Of a stretch of DNA of 64,000 bases, positions 61,678 through 64,000 are shown in pieces. Position numbers and translations under genes: made by a program. The DNA comes from Microbacterium sp. 2FI (GTDB taxonomy: Bacteria; Actinomycetota; Actinomycetes; Actinomycetales; Microbacteriaceae). Within the stretch, counting starts at the first letter, position 1, and each line of letters opens with the position of its first letter. Below the pieces are notes generated by a model that was not told where the DNA came from, did not search any database, and worked only from the letters and a program-made list of their open reading frames with translations. The stretch is taken from the NCBI RefSeq assembly GCF_005502885.1, contig NZ_SCMR01000009.1, positions 62,001 through 126,000 of the forward strand. Reading direction: 5' to 3'.

Positions 61678-61729
61678 ACATGACCCCGAACAAGACCGGC
61701 GCCGTGTCGGCGCACCAGAGGAGCCACTG

Positions 61730-62596
61730 ATGTCGGAACAGATCAGCGTCGCAGTGTCGCGGCGCGCCGAGTGCGGGGAAGGACCGATCTGGGATGCCGC
61801 CGCCGGCGCCGTCCACTGGGTCGACATCATTCCCGGCGAGATCCTCATCACCGACTTCGCGACCGGCCAGACGCGGGTCACCGCCTACCCCGAGATGGTC
61901 GGGGCCGTAGCGCCGCGCGTCGGGGGCGGGGTGGTCGCGGCGGTGACGAGCGGGTTCGTCGGACTGGATGCCGGCGGGGCAGCAGACCGGCGTGTCGACA
62001 TCCTTCCTGAGGGAATCCGAATGAACGATGCGAAGACCGACCCTTCCGGGCGCTTCTGGGCGGGCAGCTGCGAGATGAGCTTCGCCGACGGTCTCGGCGG
62101 CCTGTGGCGGCTCGATGAGAACTGGAACGCGACCCTCGTACTGCCGCACCTCACCCAGCCCAACGGCCTGGGCTGGAGCCCTGACGGCAGCGTCTTCTAT
62201 CTCGTCGAGACCCAGGCCCGCCAGATCCTCCGCTTCGACTTCGATCTCGAATCCAGCACGATCACCTCGGAGGGGTCGGTGCTCGTCGACGCAGACGTCT
62301 TCCCCGACGGCTTTCCCGATGGCCTCGCCGTCGACACGCGCGGTCACCTCTGGGTCGCCGAGTTCGCCGGCTCAGCCGTCCACGAGTTCTCACCCGACGG
62401 CGACCGGCTGCGGACCGTGGCCATCCCGACCCTGCAGACGACCTCATGCAACTTCGTCGGACCGGAGCTGGACGAGCTCTGGGTCACGTCCGCCGCGTGG
62501 CAGCTCGACCCCGAGGAGGATGCCGACGCAGGCTCGATCTTCCGCGTCGAGGGCCTCGGCGCCGTCGGCCTTGCCACGGCAGCGTTCCGAGGCTGA
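61730..62596 (+). CDS. SMP-30/gluconolactonase-family lactonase
   Basis: 288-residue six-bladed propeller. Metal residues: Glu in CGEGPIWD (about 17), Asn in RMNDAKTD, Asn in QPNGLGWSPDG, Asp in FPDGLAVD. The family hydrolyses aldono-lactones to aldonic acids. GAGGAG precedes the ATG. It is followed one nucleotide later by a mutarotase-like gene, so the lactone is likely the oxidation product of an aldose. Confidence 0.9.
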   Translation: MSEQISVAVSRRAECGEGPIWDAAAGAVHWVDIIPGEILITDFATGQTRVTAYPEMVGAVAPRVGGGVVAAVTSGFVGLDAGGAADRRVDILPEGIRMNDAKTDPSGRFWAGSCEMSFADGLGGLWRLDENWNATLVLPHLTQPNGLGWSPDGSVFYLVETQARQILRFDFDLESSTITSEGSVLVDADVFPDGFPDGLAVDTRGHLWVAEFAGSAVHEFSPDGDRLRTVAIPTLQTTSCNFVGPELDELWVTSAAWQLDPEEDADAGSIFRVEGLGAVGLATAAFRG

Positions 62597-62597
62597 C

Positions 62598-63545
62598 GTG
62601 CCCATCATCCTCACCTCCGACGCACTCGAGGCGACGATCACCCCCGAGCGCGGGGCGGACGTCGTGCAGCTGCTCGATCGGGCGACCGGAACGCCGCTGC
62701 TCGCCGAGTCGCCCACGGGTCTCGTCCACGCCGGCGAGGGGTTCGCCACGGATTCGATGGCGGGCTGGCTCCGCGGCTATCCCGGCGGGTGGCAGCTGCT
62801 CGTCCCCAACGCCGGACCGGAACGCGAGCACGACGGCGTGCGACAGGGTTTCCACGGCGAGGCATCACTCGCGACGTGGGATGTGCTGGCGCAGAGCGAG
62901 ACGTCCTGCGAGCTCGAGGCCTACCTGCTCACTGCACCTCTGCGGCTCCGGCGATCGGTATCCGTCTCAGGAGACACCCTGACGGTCACCGACGAGATCG
63001 AGAACCTGTCACCCGACGCCGTCGAGACGCGCATCGTGCAGCATCCCGCCTTCGGCTCTCCGTTTCTCGACGGCGAGAGCTATGTCATCACGTCGGCCGC
63101 GAAGATCGTGACGGATGCCGTCGCCCCGGGCAGCCTCGCCGGAGCGGACGTCGTCGGCAGGCCGGACGCTGTGCTCGCTGCAGGACCGAAACCCGGCAGC
63201 ATCCGACTTCCCGCGCCCGGGAGCCGCGCCTCTGTGTTCGCGGCGCTCACCGACTTCGCCGCACCCGAAGTCACGTTCTGCAGCCCGACACGGGGGCTCG
63301 CCATCCGGCTCGGGTGGGACAGCACCTTTCTGCCGCACGCATGGCTGTGGATCGAGGCGAACGCCGGGAGCGGCTGGCCGTGGTTCCGCCGCCTCTATGC
63401 CATCGCGGTCGAGCCCGCGAACGTGCTCCCAGGCGAGGGCGGCAGCCCGGCGCACCCTCGCGGGGGAACCGGCACCCACATCCCCGCCCACCAATCGATC
63501 ACCCTGACCACCTCGCTCACGCGGCTCCCGCTGGCGAGCGACTGA
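62598..63545 (+). CDS. Aldose 1-epimerase-like protein
   Basis: 315-residue galactose-mutarotase-fold protein. It has GFHGEASLATWDV, VTDEIENLSPDAV, IVQHPAFGSPFL and GWPWFRRLYAIAVEP, which correspond to the active-site His and Glu regions of mutarotases. GTG start at 62598, one nucleotide after the lactonase stop. Mutarotation of the imported sugar before oxidation would fit the pathway. Confidence 0.82.
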   Translation: MPIILTSDALEATITPERGADVVQLLDRATGTPLLAESPTGLVHAGEGFATDSMAGWLRGYPGGWQLLVPNAGPEREHDGVRQGFHGEASLATWDVLAQSETSCELEAYLLTAPLRLRRSVSVSGDTLTVTDEIENLSPDAVETRIVQHPAFGSPFLDGESYVITSAAKIVTDAVAPGSLAGADVVGRPDAVLAAGPKPGSIRLPAPGSRASVFAALTDFAAPEVTFCSPTRGLAIRLGWDSTFLPHAWLWIEANAGSGWPWFRRLYAIAVEPANVLPGEGGSPAHPRGGTGTHIPAHQSITLTTSLTRLPLASD

Positions 63546-63592
63546 GCGACCTGACGCTCAGCGAAGACCGAACCACTCACTAAGGAGAACCG

Positions 63593-64000
63593 ATGCACTT
63601 CGGCCGAATCGGCGACGTCGGGGACGAGATCCCCGTAGCCCTCATCGACGCGCGCGTCTACGACCTGACACCGCTCACCGCCGATATCGACGGAGCGTTC
63701 CTCGCCGGTGACCCCGTCGCCGAGGTCTCGGCGCGTCTCGGCGAGCTGAAGGAGATTCCGGATGCCGCCGCCCGCCGCATCGGCGCACCCGTCGCGCGTC
63801 CTGGCGCGGTGTACTGCATCGGCTTGAACTACGTCGCCCATGCGAAGGAGGGCGGCAACGAGCCGCCTGAAGAGATCATCGTCTTCATGAAGCCGTCCAA
63901 CACGGTCGTCGGGCCTGACGACGACGTGGCGCTTCCACCGCGCACCGACACCGTCGACTGGGAAGCCGAGCTCGCGATCGTCATCGGCGCACGTACGTGG
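63593..64000 (+). CDS. FAH-family hydrolase (partial, right edge)
   Basis: 136 codons of a fumarylacetoacetate-hydrolase-family protein, cut by the window end. Visible motifs: YCIGLNYVAHAKEGG and VDWEAELAIVIG, the latter carrying metal-binding Glu residues. AAGGAGA precedes the ATG. Related enzymes cleave 2,4-diketo-3-deoxy sugar acids of the oxidative L-fucose and L-rhamnose routes to pyruvate and a hydroxy acid. This supports an oxidative sugar route in the neighbourhood; the exact substrate is unknown. Confidence 0.88.
   Translation, partial: MHFGRIGDVGDEIPVALIDARVYDLTPLTADIDGAFLAGDPVAEVSARLGELKEIPDAAARRIGAPVARPGAVYCIGLNYVAHAKEGGNEPPEEIIVFMKPSNTVVGPDDDVALPPRTDTVDWEAELAIVIGARTW

Noticed and set aside
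1..64000. tRNA, rRNA, CRISPR arrays, insertion sequences
   Set aside because: No cloverleaf with the T-loop consensus, no ribosomal RNA stretch, no regularly spaced repeats and no transposase motifs were noticed; a tRNAscan or ISfinder search was not possible.

Overview
This is a high G+C actinobacterial chromosome segment. Codon use, frequent GTG/TTG starts, GGAGG-type ribosome binding sites and typical gene families (CUT1 sugar transporters, an ECF sigma/DGPF pair, a Pls/PosA-type NRPS, an NhaA-thioredoxin fusion) suggest Microbacteriaceae, most likely Microbacterium or a close relative. That placement is inference. The window holds 52 protein-coding genes, two of them cut by its edges. I recognised no rRNA, tRNA, CRISPR array or insertion sequence.

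Region 1 (1-13.5 kb) is a galactan/sugar locus. It has a ChvE-like sugar-binding lipoprotein (cut by the left edge), a GH35 beta-galactosidase, a CUT1 ABC importer and its LacI-type repressor. A second operon encodes a small WxL-like secreted protein, a 1421-residue secreted enzyme that joins a GH30 endo-beta-1,6-galactanase-like module to a GH43 exo-beta-1,3-galactanase-like module, and a WxL-interacting (DUF916) membrane protein. Both operons carry the same operator type (TGTTTRCGCAAACA), so one repressor probably controls galactan breakdown, surface attachment and uptake.

Region 2 (13.5-26 kb) is mixed. It holds a redox/ion group (UBP zinc finger, cNMP-TrxR-like flavoprotein without the CxxC, NhaA-DsbA fusion), a peptidoglycan-binding lipoprotein, a secreted amidase with cohesin- and dockerin-like modules, a cupin, a DGPF protein with an ECF42-type sigma factor, a PadR-regulated membrane protein and a GT4 glycosyltransferase. 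Region 3 (26-33 kb) has a three-helix small protein, a Lys/Ala-rich histone-H1-like protein, a Pls/PosA NRPS-like synthetase, an M1 peptidase and a phosphopantetheinyl transferase.

Region 4 (33-41 kb) is a probable ester or acid catabolic operon (two HSL-type hydrolases, MFS carrier, CoA ligase, acyl-CoA dehydrogenase) with a divergent LacI regulator. Region 5 (41-52 kb) has a formylglycine-generating enzyme, an ECF sigma with a membrane PD40 protein, a ROK-controlled alpha-galactosidase/CUT1 locus, an H-type lectin-like protein and a Fic protein.

Region 6 (52-64 kb, cut by the right edge) is the most unusual. A GntR-controlled divergent locus combines an Rbs-type importer with an RraA-like protein, an SDR, a mannonate-dehydratase-like enzyme, an APH-fold kinase and an enolase paralogue. 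That paralogue has lost the active-site His of the SHRSGE motif. On the other strand are an SMP-30 lactonase, a mutarotase-like protein and an FAH hydrolase. The set looks like an undescribed route for a sugar or sugar acid that may use a phosphorylated intermediate.
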